Assembly (NCBI GenBank): GCA_027257055.1
Contig: JAPVLO010000056.1
Location: 5,208,001-5,272,000 of the forward strand
Direction of reading: 5' to 3'
Length of the DNA stretch: 64,000 nucleotides
Source of the DNA: Cephalopachus bancanus
Lineage: Eukaryota > Chordata > Mammalia > Primates > Tarsiidae
The notes beneath the pieces are model-generated. The model was not told the origin of the DNA. It worked only from the letters and a program-made list of their open reading frames with translations, and searched no databases. Shown piece after piece: positions 14,401-29,400 of the stretch. The first letter of the stretch is position 1. Each line of letters opens with the position of its first letter. The translations under genes were made by a program, and so were the position numbers.

Positions 14401-17400
14401 TGAGGTCAAGCAGTCTTCTCACATCAGCCTCCCAAAGTGCTAGGATTATAGGTGTGAGCTACTGTACCTGGCTTTACTTTAGATATTTTTATCCACTTTT
14501 AAACATAAGCAAACAGTCTTAGTGTGCAAATGGAAGCAGTTTAACTTTTTGTTACTGGTTCATTAATCAAGTCTGCTCGTTTCTTGAATATGTGATGTGT
14601 GACTGATAATTTTATACTATAAACTTAAAATGAACTCAAAATGACAACTTTGAACATACGTGTATATTTTGGCATAGTAGGTGACAGCATCCTGAAAAAG
14701 AGTTTATACCTAAATAGACTATATTTATCATTTGATGTTCCTTTTACACATCAAATTTTAGAGACTTAACATTTCCTCTGTTAAGGCAAGCATAACATTT
14801 AAAAAATATTCTTTCTTTGTTTTTACCATATATGTATTGATTTGATTTTTTTTTGTTATTATTGATACAACCTCTTAGATTCTGAATTCCAAAGTGAAAG
14901 GATCCTTAGAAATCATCTAGTGTGATTAACTAAGCTATTTAATGGCTTAGTCAGATTTAGAATCTAGAATGTGACTCTAAGATTTTTTTTTTTTTTTTTT
15001 TGCTATTGATGCTTATATTTGTATGTCTGTTTCTTAGGTGACTGCACTTCAAGATGAAAAGAATTCACTGGTTTCTGAAAATGAGATGATGAATGAAAAA
15101 CTTGACCAGTTAGATGGTTCTTTTGAAGATCCAAACACAGTGGTCGCTAAAAAGTATTTTCATGCACAATTACAGCTAGAACAATTACAGGAAGAAAACT
15201 TCAGGTAGAATTTTTAGTAGAAATTATTTTCTTGTCTATTAAAATAGCTGAAAAGTCATCATATTAACCACTAATTACTAAGCATTGTTAGCATGTTTAG
15301 GATACTAAGCTACTGAAAATACTAAATGGTATAAGTGGTTCCTGTCTTCAGAGGGCTTATAGCCCAGTTAGGAAATGGGATATGTACATAGAGACAAAAT
15401 AATTTAAAATAGTATGTGATCAGGGCCAAATCAAAGTTTTAGGCAAGCCAGTAGGAGTTCAAGGTAGTGAGTACTGAAGCCTGGGAAGAATGGGGAGTTT
15501 CTCACACAGGAAAGGTAACTCTATAATAAACAAACAAATGAAAAAAAGTAGTTCTGAAATTAAAGAGGTGCTTTTCACTACAACTTTTATATTTCTTCTC
15601 TAAAAGAAAGCCAGATATTGTTACCTTTAATAAACATTGATTGTCTCTTATGTGCTTACCACTGAACCTTGGTGCTATAAGACCTTGAGGGCAGGCACTC
15701 TAATTGTACTATACATATTTTTTATTCCTTAATTTTGCCATAATTTCAGACTCAGAAACAAAGTGGCAGGAGTACTACAAGGAACCTTTTTATACCTTTT
15801 GTCAGATTCAACAGCTTTCACAATTTTCTCCATTTTTTAAGGAGTCTCTGTATATATTTGTATAGATTCACATATTTTTTTTCTGAACTGTTTGAGAGTA
15901 AGAGGAACACATGCCTCTTTATCCCTAATACTTCAGTGTGTATTTCCTAAGAATAAGGAAATTCTCTGATAATTTGATTTTCACATTATTTTGAAAATGA
16001 TATAAGCATTAAAATGTGGATCTTTTTCTGCACTCTCAATTCATTTCTGTTGATGAATTTGTCTAGCTTTATGCCTATATGACACTGTCTTAATTACTGT
16101 AGTATTGGAGTTTGTCTTTTGAAATCTGGTAGTGTAAGTATTCCAGTTTTGTTCTTTTCAAAATTTGTTTTGGCTATTCTAAATCTTTCACATTGCCACA
16201 TAAAATCGAGAATCAATCAGTTTCTATTAAAAATCCTTTCGGGATTATGATTTAGCTTGCATATAATTGATAACTATATTGAGAGTTCCTATCTATAAAT
16301 ATGAACTCATTTTTTCATTTCTCTTAGCAATGTGTTGTGTTTGGCTTAGAAGTCTTATATATGTCTTCTGTTAATTTTATTCCCAAGTATTTTTATATTT
16401 TTGGTACTACTGTAAATGCAATTTGAAAGTTATTGTGAAAATTTACTGCTATTAGGTAGATAGATGCACAGTGGATTTTTATGTATTGAAACTTTGATCA
16501 TGTATCTTGAATCTTTTATACTTCGCAGTTTCTTAATTCACTTGATCCTAGTAGTTTGTTTCGATTTAAAAATTCTTGAAGACTCTAAAAAAAAACCTAA
16601 AGAGTCTACTGTCTTAGTCCATTCCTGCTGAAGTAGCAAAAATACCATAAACTGAGTAATTTACAAGCAATAAAAATGTATTGCTTATAGTTCTGGAGGT
16701 TCTCTAGAAGCTGGGAACTTCAAGATCAAGACGCCATGTCTGATGAAGGATCAAACTCTTTGCTTCAAAGATGGTGCCTTTTTGCTGCATCCTCAGACAG
16801 TAGAAGGAATCAGGGAACTCCCTTCAGCCTCTTTTATAAGAGTACTAATCCCATTCATGAAGGAGGGGCCCCCTTAACTAAATAACTCCCCAAAAGATCC
16901 CACCTTTTAATACCACCATAGTGGGTACTGGGTTTCAACACGAATTTTGGAGGAACACATTCAGATCATAGAATCTAGTCATCTAATCTATTAATGGAGC
17001 TTTATATCTTTTATTATTTCTGACTTGTCTTTACTTTTTTTGCTTTGTTGCAAGAGCAGCTGTCCTTGCTTTTTCCTGGTCTTTGGAGGAAAATGTTCAA
17101 TTAAGTGCCATCAAGAATGATGCTAGCTGTAACTTTTTATCAGATTGAAGGAGTTCCCTTTGTTTCTGACTTTTAAGAGTTTTTTTTCCCCCATCATAAT
17201 TGGGTGTAGATTTTTGTCAAATGATTTTCTGCATTTTGAAAAAACAGTTTTTATTATTCTTTTAATATATTCTTTTTGAATGTTAAGAATCCTTATATTC
17301 TAGAGATAATCCACTTTGTTCATATTTTATTATCCTGTATAAATAAATATGTGTGTGTGTGTATGAAACTAGATTCAGTTTGCTAATATTTTGAAAGAAT

Positions 17401-20400
17401 TTTTGTAACTGTCTTTGTAATAGATACTGGCCTGAAACTTTCTTCTTGTTGTAATGTCTTTTTCAGTTATCACAGTTCTGCTACTCTCAGAATATCCAAG
17501 AAGTATTCCCTCCTTCTCTATTTTCTGAAAGAGTTCATGTGAAAATATTATTAGTTCTTTCTTAAATGTTTGATGCACTTTGTCAGTAATGCAATTTGGG
17601 TCTGTGGTTTTCTTTGTAAAAGGGCTTTTAATGACAAATTTAATTTTTTAATGGTCAAAGGACTTTTCATATTTCCTATCTCATCTTATGTCAGTTTGGT
17701 ATGTTGTATTTTTCAGTGTATCTGTTTATTTTATTGACATGAAGCTGTTCATGATTATTCTCTTATTATTTTGATACTATAAAAGCTGTAGTGGTATACC
17801 CTTTTCATCTATCCTTTTATATTCCTGATATTGCTTCTGTTTTCTTTCACTTTTCTTGATCACTCTTGCTAGGGGGTCATCAATTTTATTGATTTTTAAA
17901 ATACCCTTATTGACTTTCTATATTTTTAGTTTTAGATCTCTGTTCTTTCTTAATACTTACTCTGGATTTAAATTTCTTTTCTTTTTCTACCTTCTTGAAG
18001 TTGAATTCAGGTCACTGATTTTAAACCCTTCTTCATTTCTAACATAAACCTTTAAAGCCAAGAAACACTTGGCTTTAAAGAGACACTTGACTTGGGGGGG
18101 GTTGTGTCCCCAAAATTTGATTGGTTGTCTTTTTTATTATTGTTTGAAGCATTTTCTGAATTCCCCTGTGAGTTCTTCCTTGACTCGTGGGCTATTTAGA
18201 AATACGTTGTTTAATTTCCAAATGCTTAAAGCTTTTCTAAACTGCTTATTGTAACTGATTTCTAATTTAATAAGCCTTTATCATTAGAGAACATGCTCCA
18301 TGAGATTTCAGTCTTTTGATTTATTAAGACATTTTATTGCTCATCATATATTTTATTGTGTTGAGTGTTACATGTGCACTTGCAAAGAATGTGTACTCTG
18401 TACTTTTGGGCTTATGTGTTCTATAAATGTCAGATACATCAAGCTGGCTAATAATATTATTCAGATCTCTTCTGTATTTTTACTGATATTTTTGTTTTAG
18501 TATTTATTGTGAGAGGTGTTAAAATTTCAAACAATGACTGGATTTATGAATTACTACCTTTGGTTTAAATTTGTTTTTGCTTTGTGTATTTTAAAACTAT
18601 GTTTCTATGTGTATATACATTCATGATGTGTCTTTTTTATGAATTGGCTTTTTATAATTATGAAATATCTATTTTTTTCACACTTTTTGTCTTAAAACTT
18701 ACTTTGTTTGAGGCTATAGTAATTAAAACAACTGGTACTAGTACAAAAATAGATCAAAGGAATAGAATGGACAACCCTAGAAATAAAGCTACCTTTCTAC
18801 AACCAACGAATCTCTGAGAAAAACCAACAAAAATAAACAATAGGAAAGGACACACTATTCAGTGAATGGTGGTGGGATAATTAGCCATATGCAGAAGAAT
18901 GAAATGGATCCCTTACATCTTTACCATATACAAAAATTAACTCAGATCAATTAAAGACTTAAACATAAGACATGAAACTATTTAGAAATCCTAGACAAAA
19001 ACCTAGGAAAAACTCTCTGGATGTTGGCCTAGGCCAAAAATTAATGATGAAGACCCCAAAGGCAAATGAGGCAAAAACAAAAATAGAGAAATTAACTTAA
19101 TTAAAAAACTTCTGCACAGCAAAATAAATAACCAAAAGAGTGCACAGAAAATCTACCGAATTGGAGAAAATATTTGCAAATTATGCCTCAGACAAAGGAC
19201 TAATATCTAGAATGAAAAGGAACTCAAATAGCTCAACATGAAAAGAAAAACTAGCAACTTTTTTTTTTTTTTTTTTGAGTTGGAGTCTCATTCTGTCGCC
19301 CGGACTGGAGTGCAGTGGCCACTCCTGGCCACCGCAGCCTCGACCTGCTGGGCTCCGGCGATCCTTCCACCTCAGCCTTCCGAATAGCCGGAATTACAGG
19401 CGTGTGCTACCATGCCCGGCTGATTTTTTGATTTATTGTAGAGATGAGGTCTCGCTGCCCAGGCGGGTCTCGAACCCGCGGGCTCAGGCAATCCACTCAC
19501 CTCAGCCTCCCAAAGGCGCGGGATTACAGGCTGAGCCACTGAACCCGGCAAAACTAGCAACTTTAAAAAAATGAAAAAAGGATATGGATAAACACTTCTC
19601 AAAAGAAGACATACAAGTGGCCAGCAAACTTTATGAAAGAATGTTCAACATCACTAATCATCAGAGAAATGCACATGAAAACCACCATCTTACACTGGTC
19701 AGAATGACTATCATTAAAAAAAAAAAAAAAAAATCAAAGAACAGCAGATGCTGACTGGAATGTGGAAAAAGGGGAATGCTTTTCATACACTGTTGATGGG
19801 AATGTAAACTAGTTCAACCTCTATATAAAACAGCATGGAGATTTCTCAAAGAACTTAAAAGTACATCATTCAACCCAGTAATTCACTACTGAGTATCTAC
19901 CCAAAGGAGAATAAATCATTATATAAAGAGGATGCCTGCACTTGTATATTCATTTCAGCACTGTTCACAATAGCAAAGTCATGGAACCAACCTAAGCATC
20001 CATCAGCAATTGACTGGATAAAGGAAATGTGGTATACATACACCATGGAATACTGTATAGCCATAGAAAGTAAATCATGTTCTTTGCAGCTAGAGTAGAG
20101 CTGGAGAAGCAGAAACAAAACCAAATGTCACATGTTCTCATTTATATGTGCGAGTTAAATGGATATAAAGATGGAAATAACAGACATGGGACAAAATGGG
20201 GAGCAAAGTTTCAAAATCTATACCTATTGGGTACAGTGTTCATTAGTTGGGGATTGGGGACACCTGAAGCCCAATCCCCACCAGTATGCGGGATGCCCAT
20301 GGAGCAAACATGCTCTTGCAACCCCTGAATCTAAAATTTTAAAAATTGTAAAAAATAAGAAATATTTGATATTAAGGTAGCCATCCCAGCTTTCCTTGCT

Positions 20401-23400
20401 TACTGCTTACATGGCATGTATTTGTTTCACTTTTTCATTTTATTTACTTCTTTATATTTAAGATGTCTCTTGTAATTAGTATATGTTTGCACCTTTTAAT
20501 TCTGATAGTCTCTGTGTCTTTAATTTGTGTATTCATTTACCTTTTATGTAATTATGATATGGCTGTATTTAGATCTATTAATTTACTGTTTTTCATTTGT
20601 CACATTTGTTCTTTTTCTTTCCTTCTTTTTGGGCTAGTCAAACAATTTTTAATATTTGATTTTACTATGTTGTCACTTTCGTTTTTGTTGTTGCTCTGGG
20701 GTTTGTAATATGTGTCCTCAATGTATCACAATCTACACAGTTAATATTGTGTCACTTTGCATGCTATGTATATTTTAAAATGCATTTGTATCTTATGCAT
20801 TTTCTCTTCATCTTTGAAATTAAAATTTGTTAGGACTAGGATAACTAAGTATGGTAATTCATAAGTGAAAATGAACATTTAGAACATTGCATTTACTTCT
20901 TAGATCTTTCGCAAAATTAATAGCTGAAAAGTATGTTATTTTTATAATCTTTTCTCTTTTGAATGTAGAATTTTAAAAAAATTTTAATATGTTATCCTAA
21001 GCTCATGTCTCAGTAAAAAAGCAAATCATAGAAATTATATTACAAGTATTTTCTTTGTTCAAGGCTTGAAGCTGCAAAAGATGATTACCGTGTTCACTGT
21101 GAAGAACTTGAAAAGCAACTGATTGAATTTCAGCATAGGAATGATGAATTGACTAGCCTTGCTGAAGAAACTAGAGCCCTGAAAGATGAAATAGATGTTC
21201 TTAGGTATGGAATGTCTAAATATAATTATGCCACTTCTAAGTTATTATTTAATCAATTTGAGTATTTCATATTTTAATCAGGGATTGTTAGGCTTATTCT
21301 GTATGTCAAGTATTGATATATATTGAAGGCTACTAGTCTTTTATGCTTGTTGATTATAATTGCAATTCAAGGATAATATTCATTTCTTCTTAGGACAATT
21401 TCACATTAGAACCTATAAATCCCACATGAGACCTTTTTCTTAAAATTTATCAACTGCATTATTTATAGATACATTTAACTTGGTCTCCTTGTTATCCATC
21501 ATTATATTTGTGAAATTTTTGTGTAAGGAAATGTATTCTCAGTTTGTATTTTGACATTTGATAAAAGATATAGACAAGCATCCTAGCATTTATTTCATGG
21601 AGAATTGTCTTTTGACAATATAAAACTTATATTTAGCTTTTGCCTCTGAAATATTACTTAGTGAACAGAGTAGTCACATGATCTTTATATTTTATGTTAA
21701 TTTTTCCTTGTTATTTTCTATAGTTTGTAATATCCATTTGAAACAACATTTTTATAATCATTAATTTGAAACTGCTTGTGATAATGAAGTGATTTGGTTT
21801 GTTTGGTTACTTATTTAAGTCAGATAAGCAAAACTCCAAAGAAGAGTGATTTGCTAGACAAATTTATAAATTGAATCAACTTTTTAAGTACGGTATATCA
21901 AATACTTAGAGTAAAATTACATAAATGAAAACATAAAGCAGGTTCACCCATAAGCTAGAGTGGCTCAGAATTGTTCAATTGTATGTAAAAACTATTCTTT
22001 TTTATACATTGTGCTAATATGTAAAGCAGCTTGAAAATTTAGTTTGTCCATTTTGGAGCATTTTTATTTTGATAGCTTTGTACCCAAAAGGTTGAATTGT
22101 AGATGGTTTTAGGCTCAAGTCTGTTTCTAAAGTTCTCACAAAGTTTACAATTTCTTTTTCTTGTTTCTGTCTCTCATTTTTTTCTTTTCTTTCTTTTTTT
22201 GGGGGGGGGTAATAGCTTTTAAGATTCCTTTTACAACCGAAATAAAATTATGTACACATACTAGTTTTTACACAGTAATGCTTAGTCTTTACTATTACAG
22301 GGCTACTTCTGATAAAGCAAATAAACTGGAATCAACAGTTGAGATATATCGTCAGAAGCTACAAGATCTGAATGACCTTCGCAAGCAGGTGAAATCTTTA
22401 CAGGAAACCAACATGATGTATATGCATAATACAGTCAGCTTAGAAGAAGAACTAAAGAAGGCGAATGCAGCACGTACACAATTAGAAACATACAAAAGAC
22501 AGGTAAGAAAATATCTTTAATTGATAAATTTGAATTCAGCGTTGTTATTCCATTTGATCCTTTGAGAATGGGTGCAGAAATTAAGAACCATTGCATATAA
22601 TAAGCTGTGAATTTATTCTGATAAATTTCTTCTATCTATAATTTTGATTTGGGTTGATACTTGAGTTTGAGTTTTCTGGGTCTTTTGCCTTTTTATTGCC
22701 CTTCTGAGTTTGTTTTTTATTTTTGAACTTGTTCATTAGCATTTCTAGTAACCAGTGGTAAATACCTAGAGAATGGAGCTGTCACCTAAAATAATCTGTT
22801 TTGCTATTTATCAAACAACATTAGAATTGAAGGTGATTTTTAATTTTTTGGCTAAGTTATTATTTGAGTATTTAAAATTTTTGCTAATTTTTATTATCTA
22901 CATGCTATTTTCCACAAATGTTTAGGATTAGACTGTAATTTTAGTGTATTTTATTTCCAACCAGCTTCTCATTTACTCAACTCTGAAAGACTATCAATTT
23001 TATATACTGTTATTTTTTACTTTTGCTTCTGACATAAGGTTCAGGATCTTCATGCTAAACTTTCCTCTGAATCCAAAAGGGCGGACACACTAGCATTTGA
23101 AATGAAACGACTTGAAGAAAAACATGAAGCTTTACTTAAGGAAAAAGAGGTAAGCATAAATATAACTGATAAGGAATACATCATTCTTCTTTTGGTTTTA
23201 TACTACCCTTGCTGTTCCTAGAATGCTAGTGATATTAACCAGTTCTGTCTTCCTTCAAACTGAAAATCTTTACATGAAAGACGGTCTTGTAAAAATGACT
23301 ATTTCTTCTTCATTCAATATTGTTAGTTTTCTTGACAAGGGAAGATGAATTAACGGAGCCAAGGTCATAAGTCTTAGTGAATGTTCTAACTCTAGACTGT

Positions 23401-26400
23401 CAACTTCTTGATTGCAAAGACCATAGGTAACAATTGTGTGACTGCTTTATTAAGATGTAATTTATATGTCATAAATTTCACTTATTTAAAATATACAAGT
23501 CAGTGGTAAGTATATTCATAGGGTTGTGCTACCATCACCATAATCAAATTTTAGACACTGCCATCACCATGCTTATCAGCAGTTGCTCTACACTCTGTTC
23601 CCTTTTCCCCCAGTTTGAGCAAGTGTTAATGTACTTGCTGTCTACAGATTTTCCTAGATTATTGAGAATATATAATAATATACTTGGTGGATTTTATGAC
23701 TGATTCTTTCAGGGTTCATCAATGTTGTATATATCAGCGCTTTATTCCTTTTATTGTTGAATAATGCTCCATTGTGTGGATATACCACATTTTGTTAACC
23801 CATTCACCAGTTTGTGGACATTTGAATTTTTTCTACTTTTTGGCTGTTATGAATAATGCTGCTATGAACATTTATGTACATACTTTCATTTGTGTACGTT
23901 TTCCTTTCTCGTGAGTTTATACACAGGAATGGTATTGCTGGGTTAACATTTTTTATTACCTGACTTTGATTTTTAGCTATCCTAGTAGATGCAAAGTGTC
24001 ATGTCATTGTGATTTTGATGTGCATTTCTTTACTGATGATGATGTTAAGCACCTTTCATGTACTTATGGGCCATTTGTATATCTTCCTTGGAAAAAATGT
24101 CTCTTCACATCCTTTGTCCATGTTTTACTTAGACTATATGCCTTTTTATTATTGAGTTATAAGAGTTCTTTATATATTGTAGATAGAAGTACTTTGTTAG
24201 ATATATGGTTTACAAATATTTTTTCCTGCTCTGTATGTTATCATCTCACTTTCTTGATTGTGTTATTTGCAGCCAACGTTTTTCATTTTGATGAGGTCAG
24301 AGTTATCTATTTTTTCTCTTGTTGCTTGTGCTTTTTTGATGATATTTATAAGAAACCATTGTGTAACTTAAGGTACAAAGATTTACTCCTGCATTTTGCC
24401 TTTAGGAGTTTTATAGTTTTACCTTTTATATTTGGTCTATGATCCATTTTGTATATGGTGTAAGCTAGGGGTCTAACTTTATTCTTTTGTGTGGTGTTAT
24501 CCAATTGTCCCAGTACCATTTGTTGATAAAGTGATTATGTCCCCCATTGAATTGTCTTGATCAGGGATCTGTGGACTGTGGACTGGTACCAGTCTGTGGC
24601 CTGTTAGGAATTGAGCCACATAGCAGGAAGTGAGCAGGGGGCGGGGGAAGCAAAGCTCCATCCACCTCCTGTCAGATCAGCGGTAGCATTAGATTCCTTT
24701 TATTTTTATTTTTTTGAGTTGGAGTCTGACTCTGTCGCCCAGACTGGAGTGCAGTGGCCGCTCCCGGACACCGCAGCCTCGACCGGCTGGACTCCGGCGA
24801 TCCTTCCGCCTCAGCCTTCCAAGTAGCTGGAACTGCAGGCCTGCGCTACCACGCCTGGCTAATTTTTTGATTTTATTGTAGAGATGAGGTCTCACCTGCC
24901 CAGGCGGGTCTTGAACCCGCGGGCTCAGGCAATCCACTCACCTCAGCCTCCCAAAGGTGCGGGATTACAGGCTGAGCCACCGAGCCCAGCAGCATTAGAT
25001 TCTTATAGGAGCACAAACTCTATTGTGAACTGTACATGTTGAGGGGTCTAGGTTGCACGTTCCTGATGAGAATCTAATGCCTGATGAACCCCCCTCCAAC
25101 TCCCCACCCCACCCCCACCAGTGGAAAAATTGTCTTCTGTGAAACCCGTCCCTGATGTCAAAAAGGTTGGGGGACACTGGTCTTGATAACTTTGTTAAAA
25201 ATTGACCATGACACTGCAAGATATATACATGTCACTATACATTTGTGAAAACCCATAGAGTATAAAACAAAAAAGAGTGAACCCTAATGTGTACTGTGAA
25301 CTTTCGTTAAGGTAGTGTATCAGTGTTGGCTCATCAGTTCTAACAAATTACCACACCAATGCAAGGTGCTAACATAGGGAAAACAAGGAGTTGGGAGAAG
25401 GATAAGGGAAATATATGGGAACTCTGTGCTTTCTGTTTAATGTTTCTGAAAATCTAAAACTGCTAAAAAATTAATAAAATCTGTTAATTTTTTTAAAACG
25501 GAAAATGATTTGACCATAGATGCAAGGGTTTATTTCTGGTTTTTTAATTCTCTGTTATTGCGCTTTGTCTAATCTTATGCTAGTACCACACTAGTATATT
25601 GATCATTGATTACTGAAGTTTTGTAGTTTAATTCTTGAAATTGGGAAGTATGAGTTCTCCAATTTTATTATTCCTTTTCAAGATTTTAAAAAAATTTCTG
25701 AGTCCCTACCATTTCCATGTGAATCTCAGAATCAGTTTTTCAATTCCTACAAAAAAAGCAGCTGAGATTTTGATAAGAATTTTTGTATGTTGCCACTTAG
25801 TAGGATTAATTTTCTGATCCAAAAGTGTGGAATATAGTCTTATTTATTTAGGTCTTAAGTATCTTCAACAATGTTTGGTAGATTTCAGTGTGCACAACTT
25901 GCACATTTGAAAACTGCATTCCTAAGTGCTTTGCTCTTTTTGTTATTTTTAAATGAAACTATTTTCTAAGTTTCATTTTTGGATTTTTTATTGTTGATAT
26001 ATAGAAATACAGTTGATTTTTGAATATTGATCTTGACTTTTTTAACTTTGTTGCATTTGTTTACTAGTTATTGTTTTTGGGTGGATTTCTCAGGATTTTC
26101 TATATATAGGATTAAGACATCTGCAAATAGAATTAGATATACTTATTCCTTTGCAATCCAGATACCTTGTATTTCTTTTTCTTGATAAATTGTACTGGCT
26201 GGAAATTTCAGTATAATGTGGAATAGAAATAGCAAGAACAGATATCATTCTATTAGTGCTGATCTTAAGGGAAAAGCATTCAGTCTTTTATCAATAAGTA
26301 TGATATTAGCTGTGCATTTTCTTAAAAATATACCCTCTATGAGTTGTAGAAGTTTCCTTCTACTCCTAGTTTGTTGCATGCTGATATCATAAAAGGGTAT

Positions 26401-29400
26401 TGAATTTAGTCATATGCTTTTTCTGGATCAGTAAGATGACTCATAACTTTTATACTTTAATATATTAATATGGTATATCACATTGATTGTTGGATCTTAA
26501 ACTAATCTTGCAATTCTAAGATAAATTCTACTTGGTCATATTATATGCTTTTTAAAATATGTTGTTGGGTTCACTTTGCAAGTAATTTGTTGAATTTTTA
26601 AAATCTGTATTATAAGGGATATTGCTTTGTATTATTCTTGTGAATCATCATCTGGATTGGTTATTAAGATCAACACAGAATGAGTTGGGGAATTTTCCCT
26701 GCATTTTTATGTTTTGGGAAAGTTTGTGAAAATTGGTATTGATTCTTCTTTAAGTGTTTTTGGGGGTTCAGTAAGACTGAGCTTGAGCTTTATTTGTAGG
26801 AAGTTGTTAAATTACTAATTCAATCTTTTCAGTTACTATAGGCCTATTCAGATACTCTGTTTCTTCTTGAGTTAGTGTCAGTAGTTTGTATCTTTGTAGA
26901 TATTTGTCAATTTATCTAATTTATTGGCATTTCAATTGTTTATACTTATTTCTTATCTTTTTTTCTGTACAAAACAAGGATGTTTCTGTAAGTATAGTAA
27001 TATATCCTCTCCTTCATTCATAATTTTTGTGATTTGAGTTTTTCTTTCAATCTCTGTCTGTCTGTCTGTCTCGGTTTAACTGAAGGTTTGTTGATTTTGA
27101 CCTTTTCACAGAACCAACTTGTGGTTTTGCTGATTTTTTTCCTGTTATATATTTTATTTATTGTTACTCTAATCTTTACTAATTCATTGGTAAAGGAACA
27201 CAGATTTTGTGTTTAGTTTGGTTTTCTTTCCTGTTTCTTAAGGTAGAAAGATTGGTTATTGATTTGTTATTTTTCTTCATTTTTAATATACGTGTTTACA
27301 GCTATGAACTTTCCTCTTAGTATTTATTTTGCTGCATTCTATGAGTTTTGGCATCTTGCTTTTTTAAAAAAATTGTTCTGAATATACTTTTAGTTTCCCT
27401 TGTGACTTTTTCTTTGCCCCATTGGTTACTTAGGAGTATCATGTTCAATTTCTATATGTCTGAATATCCCAAATATCATTGCATCATCTATTCTCATTTA
27501 ATTCCATTGTGGTCAGAGTGCATACTTTGTATGATTTCTATCTTATTAAATTTATTGGGTCTAGAATATAGTCTGTTTTGGAGAATGTTCTATATAAATT
27601 TAAAAGGAATATGTGTTCTGCTGTTGGTTGAAGTCTTCTATTATGTCTATTAGGTTTAGTTGGTTTATAGTATTGCTCAAGTCTTCTATTTCCATCTTGA
27701 GTTTTTGTATGTAGTTCTATTATTGAAAGTGGGGTATTGAAACCTCTATTATGTTGTTCCTTTAATTCTGTCAATTTTTACTTCATGTATTTTAGAGCTG
27801 TGTTATTAGGTTCATTTATGTTTGTAATTTTTACATCTTCTAGGTAGATTGATTTTTTTATCATCATAAAATGTTCCTCTTTTTCCTAGTAACACTATTT
27901 TCTTAAAGTTTGTTTTGTTTGATATTAGTATAACTCTGTGGCTTTCTTTTGGTTACTGTCTGCATCTCTTTTTCTATCCTTTTTTTGTCAAACTGTTTGT
28001 ATCTTTGATACTAAGTTCTGTCTTTTACACCTAGCATTTAGTTGGGTGATTCTTTAAATTCATTCTGCTAATATGTACTTTTTGATTAGAGTTTTTAATC
28101 AATTTATATTTTAATGTAATCACTAATAACACTTAGGTCTGTCATTTTGTTATTCATTTTCTATATGTCTTTTTTTTGCTTTATGTCTCTACTATCGCCT
28201 TCTTTTGTGTTAGTTGTTTTCTAATATACCATTTTAGTTCCCCTTTTTTTAACTATACTTTATAAGTTGTTTTCTATGAGTTATTAAGGGGATTACAGTT
28301 AGCTTTTTAATTTGAAACAATCTATTTGGGAAAATACTAACTTAATTTCAATAATACACTGAAAACTACTCCAAAATAGAATCTTTCCTTCCCTACGATT
28401 TAGTGCTCTTATTTTCATACACATTACATTTTTATTAATATAGTTTTATAATTAATACTTCATGTTGTTATGTTTTAAATCAGATTGAAGAATAAAAAAT
28501 TTAAAAATACATTTATGTGTCTTATATATGTTTGGAGTCAAATTACTCACTAGTATCTTTTTATTTCAATCTGAATGATTCCTTTTAGTTTTTTGTCTGT
28601 TTGTTTTTGTGTAGAGAAGGGCTACTAATGACAAATTGTTTTGTTTGAGAAAATTCTCAATTCATCCTTTATTAAAGGCTGTTTGCTAGATATAAAATTC
28701 TTGCTTTGCAATCTTTTTCTTTTAGCATTTTGTGTCATCCCACTATGTGTTGTAGCCTCCAGTGTTTTATGAGAAGTCAGATGTGAGTCTTATTAAGGCT
28801 TTTTAAAATGTGATTTATTATTTTTCTCTTGTTGCTTTAATATTCTGTTTGTCCCTGGATTTCAGCAGTTTGAAGTGTCTAGGTGTGGAACCCTTTGAGT
28901 TTGTTTTTTTTTTTTTTACTTTCTTTGATCTCTAGATTGTTTTCATACAATTTGGGAAATAGGGAATTTTTAGCCATTGTTGCTCAAATTTTCTTTTTTC
29001 CCCCTCTCTCCTTGATTTCTCATTATGCATGTGTTGCTGCACTTGATGGTGGCCCACAGATCCCTGAGACTTTTCCTTTCCATTTTTTTCTCTTGATCTT
29101 CTGATGGGACAATTTCAACTGACTTACTCTCAAGTTTTCTGGTTCTTTTCTTCTGCGCAAGTGTTCTGCTGAGCCCATCTAGTGAATTTTTCATTTAATT
29201 TATTGTGCTTTTCAATTCAGAATTTCAGTTGGTTCTTTTTAAAAAATTTTCTTACACTTTATTTAGTAAGACGTCATAATTTCTTTTAATTCTTTACACC
29301 TGATTTGCTTCAGTTCTTTGAACATACGTATAATAGCTCACTTTGTTTAGTATTTCCATCTACTAGGCCACCTTACTGGCTGCTTTTGTTTAATGGTTTT

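Larger units (their letters stand above)
11943..15037 (+). other. HOOK1 intron 8
   Basis: 3,095 bp containing a MIR with an inverted templated insertion (12466-12780), a 5'-truncated Alu (13121-13275), an antisense L1 3' end (14055-14305), an old Alu monomer (14319-14472) and a T tract before the next acceptor. No gene. Confidence 0.8.
15960..18715 (-). mobile_element. Antisense L1M, first part
   Basis: Text such as 'gatgaatttgtctagcttta', 'tttggctattctaaatcttt' and 'ttcttgatcactcttgctag' is the reverse complement of L1 ORF2. It is diverged, with many stops in all frames, and continues after the nested insertion at about 20370. Confidence 0.8.
15205..21063 (+). other. HOOK1 intron 9
   Basis: 5,859 bp, the second largest intron in the window. 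It is built mainly of an antisense L1M (about 15960-18715 and 20370-20860) interrupted by an old repeat (16615-16985) and by a sense L1 with an Alu inside it (18720-20360). Confidence 0.8.

Noticed and set aside
22161..22300. Upstream extension of the exon 11 frame with its own ATG
   Set aside because: The splice acceptor at 22300 and conservation of the HOOK1 frame start the coding part at 22301. The ATG is intronic.
23966..24442. 158-codon frame in intron 12
   Set aside because: Antisense L1 sequence. The hydrophobic peptide comes from T-rich composition.
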